Shown piece after piece: positions 36,332 to 43,931 of a DNA stretch of 64,000 bases (its first letter is position 1; the number at the start of each line of letters is the position of its first letter). The stretch is from Bacillus spongiae (GTDB taxonomy: Bacteria; Bacillota; Bacilli; Bacillales; Bacillaceae_K). The translations under genes were made by a program, and so were the position numbers. The notes below the pieces were generated by a model. The model made no database searches. It was not told where the DNA came from and worked only from the letters and a program-made list of their open reading frames with translations. Location of the stretch: contig NZ_JBBAXC010000008.1 of the NCBI RefSeq assembly GCF_037120725.1, positions 62,001 to 126,000 of the forward strand, read 5' to 3'.

Positions 36332-36928
36332 TCATTGATTTTCTCCTTCTTCTGTTGAAGCTTCAAATCCCACACTTGAAATGAAAAATCTAGTTTTCTC
36401 TCCCTTATTGTTCTTCTCTAAAGTGGCCAATTCATCTAATAGATTATGATATTTTTTTTTCCACTCCATAAACTGGTCGCGATTAATATTTACATAGGTT
36501 TGAATAGAAATGATTGGCCAGTCCATATACTCACCTGACGTAACTGAAAATGATTCCTCCGGTGCAGAGAGAGTTTCCGCTTTTGACTTAGATAATATGG
36601 AATAAATTGATGCTCGAATAGATTCTTTAAGTTCATTCAAATGAGGAATAAGCTCTGGGTCTATCACGATATCTGTTCCAGATGTGATGTAAAATTTTTG
36701 AGCAATTCCATTTAACAGCTCTATTTTTTCAATGTAGACTATCCCAACTTTCTCTAGTTCCTTTAAATGATAATGGATCTTTGGTGCGGAGACGTTTAAA
36801 CTCTCGCCGATTTGTTTCCCAGTTTTGGATTTGTGAGCTATTTGGGAAATAACACTGATTCTTAAAGGATCACTAATCGCTTTTAATTGTTCATACGTTT
36901 TAATCATTAATATACTGTTGGAAGACAC
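36332..36928 (-). CDS. ArsR-like winged-helix transcriptional regulator
   Basis: A 198-residue protein from a GTG start with AAAGGAGAG upstream. The N-terminal winged helix (about 10-90) reads LKAISDPLRISVISQIAHKSKTGKQIGESLNVSAPKIHYHLKELEKVGIV, typical of the HTH_20/ArsR-like group. The C-terminal 100 residues lack metal-ligand clusters, so it is not an obvious metal sensor. It probably controls itself and the pepF gene downstream via the TTAACGTT sites ahead of it. Confidence 0.85.
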   Translation of the reverse strand: MSSNSILMIKTYEQLKAISDPLRISVISQIAHKSKTGKQIGESLNVSAPKIHYHLKELEKVGIVYIEKIELLNGIAQKFYITSGTDIVIDPELIPHLNELKESIRASIYSILSKSKAETLSAPEESFSVTSGEYMDWPIISIQTYVNINRDQFMEWKKKYHNLLDELATLEKNNKGEKTRFFISSVGFEASTEEGENQ

Positions 36929-36941
36929 TATTCAACTCTCC

Positions 36942-36971
36942 TTTAACGTTCAAATTTATTTTAACGTTAAC
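36942..36971 (-). promoter_or_regulatory. Paired AACGTT operator-like sites upstream of the ArsR-like gene
   Basis: TTTAACGTT (36942-36950) and the palindrome TTAACGTTAA (36961-36970) are spaced about 18 bases apart, directly upstream of the ribosome site. They are the natural candidates for autoregulation. Confidence 0.5.
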
Positions 36972-37287
36972 AAATGTTTTTCCATATTACAACAATACAA
37001 TTGAGAAAATAAGGGAAATATGTAAATTAAATTACCACTTAATTAACTTGTTAATTTAATAAGTATGGAAAAAACTTACTGGGTTTATCGTTAATGGGGA
37101 TACTTGATGAGTGAATATAGGAGAGAATTCATTCCTACCTTTTCTTTAAAAATGGGGAAAAATAATGGTATAACTTCTTGTTCCTATAATAGGAATTTGA
37201 GAAAAATGTTGTTAAGATAGATGGGAGTATTGTAAAAATAACATAATTTCCGTTTTATCTAGTAAACATATTTTTCAGGAGGTAATG
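36972..37287 (+). other. Divergent intergenic spacer
   Basis: About 315 bases between the ArsR-like gene and the divergent hydrolase. AT-rich, with no clear small gene or RNA. A promoter for the hydrolase should be here, but no convincing -35/-10 pair was found. Confidence 0.4.
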
Positions 37288-38034
37288 ATGGATACTAAAG
37301 TAAATGTTCACAAGGTAAAGGTTGAAGGGACAGAGTTATATTATGAATATATTGATAAGTCCAATAATAATTTAACAATAGTATTTGATTCTGGATTTGG
37401 GTGGGAGTTAGGCAATTGGCAGCCAATAAGAGAGGATGTTTCAAAGTTTGCAAATATGTTTATGTATGATCGAGCAAATGTAGGTAAAAGCGAGGATACA
37501 ATTCAAAATAAACATAGTGAGCAAAATATAGTAAATCTTAGAAATTTACTTCAAAAAGTAGAGATAAAACCTCCCTATATATTAGTAGGTCACTCGTATG
37601 GAGGAGTAAATGTAAGATTATATGCAAATACCTATCCAGAAGAAGTTGCTGGAGTAATTCTAATTGATTCATGTCACGAAGACCAAAATAAAAAAATGGT
37701 CCCTTTATGGACTAAAGAGTTACAAGAAGATTATTACAGTGGTTTTCAATTCGAAAGTTCTCTTAGTGAATTTGAAGAAAGTTTAAAACAAGTTAGGACT
37801 GTTAAATCACTAGGGAATATTCCGCTTACGGTTGTAACTGGTGGTACACAACCACATCATACTCCAGAAGCTTGGGCATATTGGATGACCTTTCAAAAAG
37901 ATTTAGCGAAATTATCTTCAAATAGTAAACATATTATTGTAGACGACGCTGGACATGCTGTTCATGTTGACAACCCAAAGGCTGTTACGAAAGTGATTAA
38001 GGAAATGGTAGATGAAGTAAAAAATAGTTTATGA
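37288..38034 (+). CDS. Alpha/beta hydrolase
   Basis: The second of two tandem ATG codons is best spaced from AGGAGGT. The 248-residue protein has nucleophile elbow GHSYGG (ILVGHSYGGVNVRLYA), an acid in the SCHEDQ/LTVVTGG region and C-terminal His in DDAGHAVHVDNP. No signal peptide. Substrate cannot be inferred. Confidence 0.88.
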   Translation: MDTKVNVHKVKVEGTELYYEYIDKSNNNLTIVFDSGFGWELGNWQPIREDVSKFANMFMYDRANVGKSEDTIQNKHSEQNIVNLRNLLQKVEIKPPYILVGHSYGGVNVRLYANTYPEEVAGVILIDSCHEDQNKKMVPLWTKELQEDYYSGFQFESSLSEFEESLKQVRTVKSLGNIPLTVVTGGTQPHHTPEAWAYWMTFQKDLAKLSSNSKHIIVDDAGHAVHVDNPKAVTKVIKEMVDEVKNSL

Positions 38035-38161
38035 AATTTCTAGAATGAATTCAAATCAAAAATGATTACCTAAATAATGTAGGACCATCTTCCGTAATAG
38101 GGAACAATTGAAGAAACGACAGATTAAAAATAATTGATAGTAAAAAAGTCAATAATTATTA

Positions 38162-38206
38162 GGAGAAGAAGGCATTTTGGTTCTATTTTTTTCAAAATGG
38201 CTTCTC
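38162..38206 (+). terminator. Imperfect hairpin after the hydrolase
   Basis: GAGAAGAAGGCATTTTG pairs with gaps to CAAAATGGCTTCTC around a T-rich loop. Moderate terminator candidate. Confidence 0.45.
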
Positions 38207-38314
38207 TTTCTCTTTGTTTTTGATGAAGTTCTCTATCTTATGTAGAAACATGTTGTGAAATAAGAAAGTTTCAACGTAAAGTGGAAGATATAAGGTTCAC
38301 AGGGAGATGGTAAC

Positions 38315-38854
38315 TTGAGAGTTGAAAAAGTGATGGAATATGATTTAAAAGATGAAATGAGACTAGAATTACAACAGTTATTAGTAGAATGTTTTTCAGA
38401 CGATTACCCAAAGGATAGGTATTACTTCAAGCAGTTACCACATTTTCGGTTTATTGTATTTAATGATAATAGTCAACTTGTTGGTCACGTTGGGTTAGAT
38501 TATAGAGTGATGAACTTAAATGGAGAACCAACAAAGGTCCTTGGAGTAATAGACTTATGTGTAGCAAAAAATGATCGTTCAAAGGGAATAGGCTCATTAC
38601 TGCTGGCTAAAATAGATTTGTTTTGTAAGCATAAAGCTGTAGATTTTATACTCTTGTTTGCGGATAACAAAAACTTGTACTTGAAAGCTGGATTTAAACC
38701 AGTTAGAAATAGATGCAAATGGTTGAAAATAGACGACGAAAATCAAAAAATTTATGGAATAGGGCATGAGAAAATAGAGGGGCTGATGATTAAAGAAGTG
38801 GGCAATAGAAAATGGCAAGCTGGGGAATTAGATTTATTAGGTTATTTATATTAA
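38315..38854 (+). CDS. GNAT acetyltransferase
   Basis: A 179-residue protein from a TTG start (AGGGAGATGG upstream). The acetyl-CoA region is VIDLCVAKNDRSKGIGSLLLAKIDLFCKH (loop RSKGIG), followed by FILLFADNKNLYLKAGF, a standard GNAT core. Substrate unknown. It is unrelated in detail to the RimJ/RimL-like proteins nearby. Confidence 0.88.
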   Translation: MRVEKVMEYDLKDEMRLELQQLLVECFSDDYPKDRYYFKQLPHFRFIVFNDNSQLVGHVGLDYRVMNLNGEPTKVLGVIDLCVAKNDRSKGIGSLLLAKIDLFCKHKAVDFILLFADNKNLYLKAGFKPVRNRCKWLKIDDENQKIYGIGHEKIEGLMIKEVGNRKWQAGELDLLGYLY

Positions 38855-38982
38855 ACAAATGAAATCAAGGTAGAGAAGTGTCCCTTTTATTATTCATTTT
38901 CCTTGGAATATGTTCACTTAAAATTATTTAATTTAATGAAAAGCATCAAAAAATAATAATTGATACTCCATCACTGTTAGTA

Positions 38983-39164
38983 ATGACAGCGGTAGATTTT
39001 TACGTTAAAACGGATGGAAAGTTAGGGGATTCGTTTGGTTAGGCTCTCCTGGGGAAGCGTATGTATTATTAACGTATGAAATTCCGAAGGATACAAATCG
39101 CTTGGCGTTGATATACCGAAACAATATTAAGCCTGGTGATTATGTGATTGAGGTTCCAAACTAA
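38983..39164 (+). pseudogene. C-terminal coding relic
   Basis: MTAVDFYVKTDGKLGDS is followed after a one-base shift by FVWLGSPGEAYVLLTYEIPK and ending YVIEVPN. Both frames have protein-like composition and join smoothly, so this is probably the frameshifted end of a lost extracytoplasmic protein. I do not recognise the family. Confidence 0.4.
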
Positions 39165-39311
39165 CAGTAGGTGACATCATTCTAACAGTTTGTGGTAAAT
39201 AAGGGTGACTAAGAGTGAGAACAATGTTGGATTCCTTTATAAAAATAATTCCAAGGGTAACAGAGTAACGCTTAGGTACATCCTCACTTCAATTGTGATA
39301 ATCCTTGCACA

Positions 39312-39344
39312 AGAAAAGAGAAGGGACATTCCCTTCTCTTTTCT
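39312..39344. terminator. Strong hairpin downstream of the minus-strand thioredoxin gene
   Basis: A perfect 15-bp stem (39312-39326 with 39330-39344), loop CAT, T-rich on the plus side and moderately so on the minus side. It probably ends the minus-strand transcript from 40096. Confidence 0.75.
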
Positions 39345-39520
39345 CTTATAGGTGTTTTTGAAAACAAATAAAATATGTAAAAAGATTTGGAAGGGCAGGA
39401 CCCAACAGTACAATCTGTTCCAGCCTGACAAGCATCTTTCTCAACCGAAGAAGCCTGGTTCAGGAACATTCAAAACAAAATAGGTATACTTTTAATCGCG
39501 ATAAGGTGTTACACAAAGTT

Positions 39521-40096
39521 TTATAAACTATTTATAGCAGTGAATGGAATAGGAGTTGCTTTCTTTACACTATACTGTTGATCGAAAACAATAAAGGCAG
39601 GAAAAAAAGAAATCTTTAATGTAGTTAGAAGTTCCTTCTCTACTAAATAAACATCAATTTTATTGTTGTATAACTTTAGAAATTGTTTTGCTTGCTCTTC
39701 TTCATCTGATTGGAACAAAACAAAATAATTGAATTTCACATTATCATTTGAGAGAGAAAAAAATTCCTCAAAATTGATACTACAGTGAATGCATGATTTA
39801 TTTAATAGAGCAAATAAGGAATAGTTATTTTTGGATATGACATGATGAAGGCTTTGTTCTTCTTCTCCTGGTTTTTTAACAAGAACGTCCGGGATTTGAA
39901 GATTTAAAAGCCTCTTTTTATGGTTAGCAAAATTAGGGCTATTTTCACTTTCCACAACGGATTTCTGCCATTCATTAAACTTTATCATCCAAGTGATCAA
40001 TCTATGTAATAAGTAAGCGACAATGATGATAGAAAGCAAAACGAAAAAGAAATTAATAGATGTAATTAAAATAGAAAAAAATTCATTATTATTCAT
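39521..40096 (-). CDS. Membrane-anchored thioredoxin-like protein of the peptide cassette
   Basis: The 191-residue protein starts 4 bases after GAGGGAT. One transmembrane helix (about 13-38) is followed by a thioredoxin-like domain with CIHC at residues 102-105 (LNKSCIHCSINFEEFF) and a cis-Pro-type FFPAFIVF. The layout resembles MauD/TlpA-type thiol oxidoreductases. It is transcribed divergently from the ABC exporter operon, from a promoter block that is repeated upstream of the Cys-rich peptide gene. I infer a role in disulfide formation or isomerisation in that peptide. Confidence 0.8.
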   Translation of the reverse strand: MNNNEFFSILITSINFFFVLLSIIIVAYLLHRLITWMIKFNEWQKSVVESENSPNFANHKKRLLNLQIPDVLVKKPGEEEQSLHHVISKNNYSLFALLNKSCIHCSINFEEFFSLSNDNVKFNYFVLFQSDEEEQAKQFLKLYNNKIDVYLVEKELLTTLKISFFPAFIVFDQQYSVKKATPIPFTAINSL

Positions 40097-40119
40097 GTTA
40101 TCCCTCGTCTAAATTTTTA

Positions 40120-40193
40120 GAGTATTTACAATACTCATACATTATTATATACTTCATTTGGAAGCTGTCAACATTATTAGTAATAAAATACAA
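40120..40193 (-). promoter_or_regulatory. Cassette promoter block, copy 1
   Basis: On the minus strand: TTGACA (complement of 40166-40171), 16 bases, TATAAT (complement of 40144-40149), then a perfect palindrome GAGTATT-N3-AATACTC at 40120-40136, at about +1 to +17. The spacer holds CTTC-N5-GAAG. The 73 bases 40121-40193 align without gaps to 43859-43931 with 57 identities. On the plus strand TTGGAA (40158-40163)-N17-TAATAA may serve the divergent ABC gene. Confidence 0.8.
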
Positions 40194-40206
40194 AAGAGGG
40201 AATTAG

Positions 40207-41991
40207 ATGGTATTAAAGAGCTTGACGTATAGTTATCGTACGGTGTGGAAAGCGAGTAAATTTTTATTATTTATTATTTTATTATTAAAGATCGGATTGG
40301 GCTTTGTCCCGTTATTGAATATATGGTTATTTGAGAAATTATTTGACTCAATTGCAACATCCGTTTCGAACAATACGATGGATACCGTTGTGTTTATTTA
40401 TCTTTTTGGTCTAGCATTTACTAGTTTTCTAACGTTTGTATTGTACAGATTAACAGATATTTTGAAAAAAATTATGAGCTATAAATTTGAGGTTTATTCA
40501 AAGAGATATATTTTTCTCCAATCACGCAATGTGCCTTATATTGAATATGAAAATCCAGAGTTTCAGAATAGTTATTATCGAGTTTTTTCCGGTCAACAAA
40601 ATATGCTTAATGTAGTAGATAGTAGTTTAACAATCATTCAATCCTCTATTTCTTTAGTTACAGTTATGTGGTATTTGCTTCATATAGACATACTGTTCAT
40701 CCTATTGTTAATTATTATGGTACTCCCTCTTTACATCATTGAGGTAAAGAATGGAAAACAAAGGTATGAATTAATGAGAAAACTAACAGAAATCGGCAGA
40801 ATGAATGGCTACCTCGAGAACCTACTAATTAGAAGAGAGTCATTAAAAGGAATAAGAATAAATAATCTAGAAACGTATTTTGTTGATAAGTGGGAAAAAA
40901 ATTTTGTGAAAAGCTCAAAGGAAAAAGTACGCTTAGATATTAAACAAACGAAATGGCTCTTTCTTTCAAACATTGTGTTAGTATTCTCTTATTTAGCCTC
41001 TGGAGGATATGTGTATTACTTAATGTATAAAGAGCTGCTTACAATTGGAGTCTTGGCAGCAGTACTACAAGCCATACAAACTTTACAAGGAATTGTTCCG
41101 AACCTCACAGGCAATATATCGACCTTTTACGAAAGTGCTCTTCATGTAAAGGAATTTCAAGGATTCTCACCTAAATACGAGCGAAAGACTGTTGAGAAAA
41201 GGTCTCTTCCTATCATTGAGTCAATTGAAGCGAAGGGACTCTCGTTTACCTATCCGAATAATGTTCAAGAGACGATAAGAAATATTGATTTATCTCTTCA
41301 AAGGGGAAAGAAAATAGCCGTTATTGGAAACAATGGTTCCGGAAAAACTACATTAATCAAATGTTTGATTGGACTCTATGAGACAAGTAAAATGGTTGAA
41401 ATTAATCATTCATACCATTTAGAGGAACTTAACCAAGAGGATTTTAGAGCAAATATTAGTGTATTATTTCAAGATTTCAATAAATATGATTTCTCTATCA
41501 AGGAAAATATTTCTATTTCGAATGTGGAAGATTTAAACCTAGATAAAATGGTTTACTATGCGACAAAGACAGGAATAAATGATCATATTCAAATGCTTCC
41601 GGATAAATATGACACGATTCTCGGTAGGTCATTTGGAAACAGTAAAGATTTTTCTGGGGGGCAGTGGCAAAAGCTCGCCTTATCAAGGGCCATGTTTAAA
41701 GAAACAGATTTTCTTTTTCTCGACGAACCTACGTCAGCAATGGATCCTGAAAGTGAATTCCAAATCATTAACAACCTTCTTAATGAAATGGAAGATGTTG
41801 GTGTTGTTTATATTACCCATCGGATTAACGTTGCTATGTTAGCCGATGAAATATTGTTAATGGAAGATGGCGAGATTAAAGAAAGGGGGTCGCATGAAGA
41901 GCTTGTAAGTAAGAAAGGGCAGTATTTCAAGCTGTACAATAGACAATTAGACTATTTAGCTCGTAAAGAAGGAGGCGTGCCTGTTGGATAA
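40207..41991 (+). CDS. ABC exporter, fused membrane and ATPase domains, no peptidase domain
   Basis: A 594-residue half-transporter. Six predicted helices lie in residues 15-310. The ATPase domain has Walker A GNNGSGKTT (about 374), signature SGGQWQKLALSRA (about 482), Walker B FLFLDEPTSAMD (about 500) and H-loop THR. There is no N-terminal C39 peptidase, so it would export a peptide without cutting a leader, which fits the leaderless peptide encoded at 43704. AGAGGG precedes the ATG. The gene overlaps the next by eight bases. It may also give self-immunity. Confidence 0.93.
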   Translation: MVLKSLTYSYRTVWKASKFLLFIILLLKIGLGFVPLLNIWLFEKLFDSIATSVSNNTMDTVVFIYLFGLAFTSFLTFVLYRLTDILKKIMSYKFEVYSKRYIFLQSRNVPYIEYENPEFQNSYYRVFSGQQNMLNVVDSSLTIIQSSISLVTVMWYLLHIDILFILLLIIMVLPLYIIEVKNGKQRYELMRKLTEIGRMNGYLENLLIRRESLKGIRINNLETYFVDKWEKNFVKSSKEKVRLDIKQTKWLFLSNIVLVFSYLASGGYVYYLMYKELLTIGVLAAVLQAIQTLQGIVPNLTGNISTFYESALHVKEFQGFSPKYERKTVEKRSLPIIESIEAKGLSFTYPNNVQETIRNIDLSLQRGKKIAVIGNNGSGKTTLIKCLIGLYETSKMVEINHSYHLEELNQEDFRANISVLFQDFNKYDFSIKENISISNVEDLNLDKMVYYATKTGINDHIQMLPDKYDTILGRSFGNSKDFSGGQWQKLALSRAMFKETDFLFLDEPTSAMDPESEFQIINNLLNEMEDVGVVYITHRINVAMLADEILLMEDGEIKERGSHEELVSKKGQYFKLYNRQLDYLARKEGGVPVG

Positions 41992-42547
41992 CCTTGCTAT
42001 ACCAATTATAAGTTACATACTATTACTAGTTTTTCTCTTTTCATTAATCGATAAAGTTAGAAATTGGCATGCATTTGTAAGTAAAGTGGAGGAATATAGA
42101 TTATTACCAAAAAAATTAGTAAAGCCAGTTAATTATTTTTTTATACTAATTGAACTCTACTTAGTGTTCGTCTTTTTATTAATGAAGTTTTCCTTACTTA
42201 ACCTATTCATTTTTGTATTATTAATCTGTATGTATACGGGGGCTATCGCGATTAATTTGTATCGTGGAAATACATTAATATCTTGTGGGTGTGGAGGTCC
42301 TTTAGAAAATGATAGGCTGAGTTCAATGCTCCTTATTAGGAATTTATCGTTAATACTTTTAGGAGGTTCCTTACTATTTTTAGATCCTCTTCACTATCAA
42401 TGGGCTGACTTATTAAATGCTTTTTTAGTTAGTTTAAGCATCTTATTGTTGTATGGAGTGATTAATTTATTTTCACTACAAATCAAGTTAGTTAAAAGAT
42501 TGAAAGAAAAATTAGAGTATTTTAGTAATGTTAAGGAGGAATTTTGA
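41984..42547 (+). CDS. MauE/DoxX-like redox membrane protein
   Basis: A 187-residue, four-helix protein from a TTG start (GGAGG eight bases upstream) inside the end of the ABC gene. Its CGCGG motif in TLISCGCGGPLENDRLS, between helices 2 and 3, is the redox-active site position of MauE-type proteins, which pair with MauD-type thioredoxins and are thought to pass electrons to quinone. It stands between an exporter and a thioredoxin-like gene, as a DsbB-like partner would. Confidence 0.85.
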   Translation: MDNLAIPIISYILLLVFLFSLIDKVRNWHAFVSKVEEYRLLPKKLVKPVNYFFILIELYLVFVFLLMKFSLLNLFIFVLLICMYTGAIAINLYRGNTLISCGCGGPLENDRLSSMLLIRNLSLILLGGSLLFLDPLHYQWADLLNAFLVSLSILLLYGVINLFSLQIKLVKRLKEKLEYFSNVKEEF

Positions 42548-43092
42548 TGTTAGATAGTATATTGCTTTCCATTATTTTAGTAATACTCGTAGCCACATTA
42601 GGGATTTTATATTATATGTTAAAGTATAATAGTAATTTTCTTAAACAAATCCAGAGCCTAAAAGGAGTGCAATTCGACACGTTAAATGTAGGAGAAGAAG
42701 CCCCGATGTTTCGAGTGATGGATGAAGGTGGCAAGAGATTTGTGTCTAAAAAAGAATTTTATGATAAAAACACGCTATTACTATTTATGAACACTAAGTG
42801 TCATACGTGTAAAGCTATTATCGATAAGCTAGATATTATCGTAAAAAACTATGATTTAAATATTGTTGCGATAAATAATGATGAAGTATTTGATGACAGT
42901 GAAGTGAAGAAAGCACTTCCAGACAGTGTAAAGTATATTAGAGCTTCTCATATTTCTATGTCCTACTATGTTTATGTAACACCAACAGTAGTGTTGATTG
43001 AAAAAGGAAAGATAAAAATGACTAATAAGGTATCCAATTTTAATAGTCTATTAAATATGTTAATTACAGAGAAAAATAAATTAGTTAGCTAA
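42547..43092 (+). CDS. TlpA/MauD-like membrane-anchored thioredoxin
   Basis: I start at ATG 42547, which shares a base with the previous stop; AAGGAGGA lies six bases upstream. The 181-residue product has one N-terminal helix (about 4-24), then a thioredoxin fold: VGEEAPMFRVMDEGGKRFV, active site CHTC (85-88) in LLLFMNTKCHTCKAII, and cis-Pro YVTPTVVLIEKGKI. This is the MauD pattern, the partner of MauE. It probably oxidises or proof-reads thiols of the exported Cys-rich peptide. It is followed by a strong terminator. Confidence 0.9.
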   Translation: MLDSILLSIILVILVATLGILYYMLKYNSNFLKQIQSLKGVQFDTLNVGEEAPMFRVMDEGGKRFVSKKEFYDKNTLLLFMNTKCHTCKAIIDKLDIIVKNYDLNIVAINNDEVFDDSEVKKALPDSVKYIRASHISMSYYVYVTPTVVLIEKGKIKMTNKVSNFNSLLNMLITEKNKLVS

Positions 43093-43095
43093 AGG

Positions 43096-43139
43096 GAAGG
43101 CAAAATTAACGTTACTAGTAGTTAATTTTGCCTTCTTTG
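43096..43139 (+). terminator. Terminator of the exporter operon
   Basis: A perfect 15-bp stem (43096-43110 with 43121-43135) with a ten-base loop, followed by TTTG. Confidence 0.85.
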
Positions 43140-43476
43140 TGTTGGAAAGAAACCTAGTGAAACTGTTCTTCTGGTAGAAATAAGTAAATGCTAATATTGA
43201 GTTTGTTTGTACAAAATAGTCATTTTGTATCAACTCGTAGCTTCTTATACGTGTTTGTATATAAGAAAAATTATTTTAGTAATTCTTCATTCATTTATTT
43301 AGAGGAAAGTAGTGTTCGTCGCTCGTTTGTTTAGTCATTATAAGCATCATCCGATTTTGCACCAAGCAAGTACGTCATACGTCTAAACGTAATAACTTCA
43401 TTAATAAAATGATGGGATAGTTGAATACATTGAAGGTGAGAAAGGGGAGTAAGCAAGCTTATCTATATTAATTCAT
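43140..43476. other. Spacer between exporter operon and peptide terminator
   Basis: About 340 bases. A 48-codon plus-strand frame at 43190 has no ribosome site and no family features. Nothing else was supported. Confidence 0.4.
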
Positions 43477-43516
43477 AACAAAAAGAGGAAAGCATTGGTG
43501 CCCTCCTCTTTTTGTT
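43477..43516 (-). terminator. Terminator of the Cys-rich peptide gene
   Basis: A perfect 13-bp stem, 43477-43489 with 43504-43516. It lies 21 bases beyond the stop codon on the minus strand. The stem has A/T-rich outer ends typical of terminators that act in both directions. Confidence 0.85.
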
Positions 43517-43536
43517 TCCGAGATATGTATAAAGAC

Positions 43537-43704
43537 TTAACAAGGACAGTCACTTACATAATCACGGCAAACATCGCCAGTACGGCTGTCATAAACTTCT
43601 TTCCACTTCGCATGATCTTTAAAGAATTCGAAACATCTAGAATCATAGGCACAGTAAGTTCTTGAACTGTGGAATGCTGGATCAGCACATGGTAGGAATT
43701 GCAT
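43537..43704 (-). CDS. 55-residue leaderless peptide with six cysteines (candidate bacteriocin)
   Basis: TAAGGAGGTG ends six bases ahead of the ATG, an exact SD site. The product starts MQFLPCADPAFHSSRTYCAY and ends CRDYVSDCPC. Cysteines are at 6, 18, 24, 46, 53 and 55. It has no signal peptide and no double-Gly leader, and it is mixed in charge, with aromatic residues. Six Cys in about 50 residues with no leader recalls the defensin-like bacteriocin laterosporulin, whose VYxI-CxNGT-CR region resembles VYDSRTGDVCR here; that similarity is from memory, not a search. The gene has its own promoter, terminator and UTR hairpin, and shares its promoter block with the export cassette. A secreted disulfide-stabilised antimicrobial or signalling peptide is the leading idea. 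Confidence 0.8.
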   Translation of the reverse strand: MQFLPCADPAFHSSRTYCAYDSRCFEFFKDHAKWKEVYDSRTGDVCRDYVSDCPC

Positions 43705-43736
43705 ATTTTTCACCTCCTTAGCGTATGGTATTTATC

Positions 43737-43759
43737 ATTAATAGTATAAAACTATTAAT
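43737..43759 (-). repeat. Hairpin in the 5' leader of the peptide gene
   Basis: ATTAATAGT and ACTATTAAT are perfectly complementary (nine bp, five-base loop) and lie 33 bases ahead of the start. The peptide mRNA would have a leader of about 170 bases. Possible stabiliser or translational control. Confidence 0.6.
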
Positions 43760-43858
43760 AACGGTAGTGGTTTTACTTCCTTTGACATACATAGGTGATG
43801 AAAGAAATTAAGTAGAGTTCCTCAATCAAAAAAACACATAACCAATCTGAATTTTTTG

Positions 43859-43931
43859 ATTATTTATAATACTCATACACTATTATAATCCATTATTGGA
43901 TAATGTCAACATATTTAGAAATAAAATACAA
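43859..43931 (-). promoter_or_regulatory. Cassette promoter block, copy 2, driving the peptide gene
   Basis: Minus-strand TTGACA (complement of 43904-43909), 16 bases, TATAAT (complement of 43882-43887), followed by GAGTATT-N3-AATAATC, a one-mismatch version of the copy 1 palindrome. The spacer contains ATCCA-N4-TGGAT. It matches 40121-40193 at 57 of 73 positions with no gaps. Confidence 0.85.

Larger units (their letters stand above)
38855..39520. other. Relic-rich intergenic region left of the peptide cassette
   Basis: A 666-base stretch with no intact gene. It contains a decayed coding fragment (38983-39164), a strong hairpin (39312-39344), and a minus-strand frame with a Cys cluster but no ribosome site (39284-39469). 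This looks like the edge of acquired DNA. Confidence 0.5.

Noticed and set aside
43190-43336. 48-codon plus-strand frame between the exporter operon and the peptide gene
   Set aside because: No ribosome site and low-complexity composition; not a credible second peptide.
43722-43796. 24-codon frame ending at the peptide SD
   Set aside because: No SD of its own. The stop-SD overlap could be chance. Kept only as an observation on the leader.
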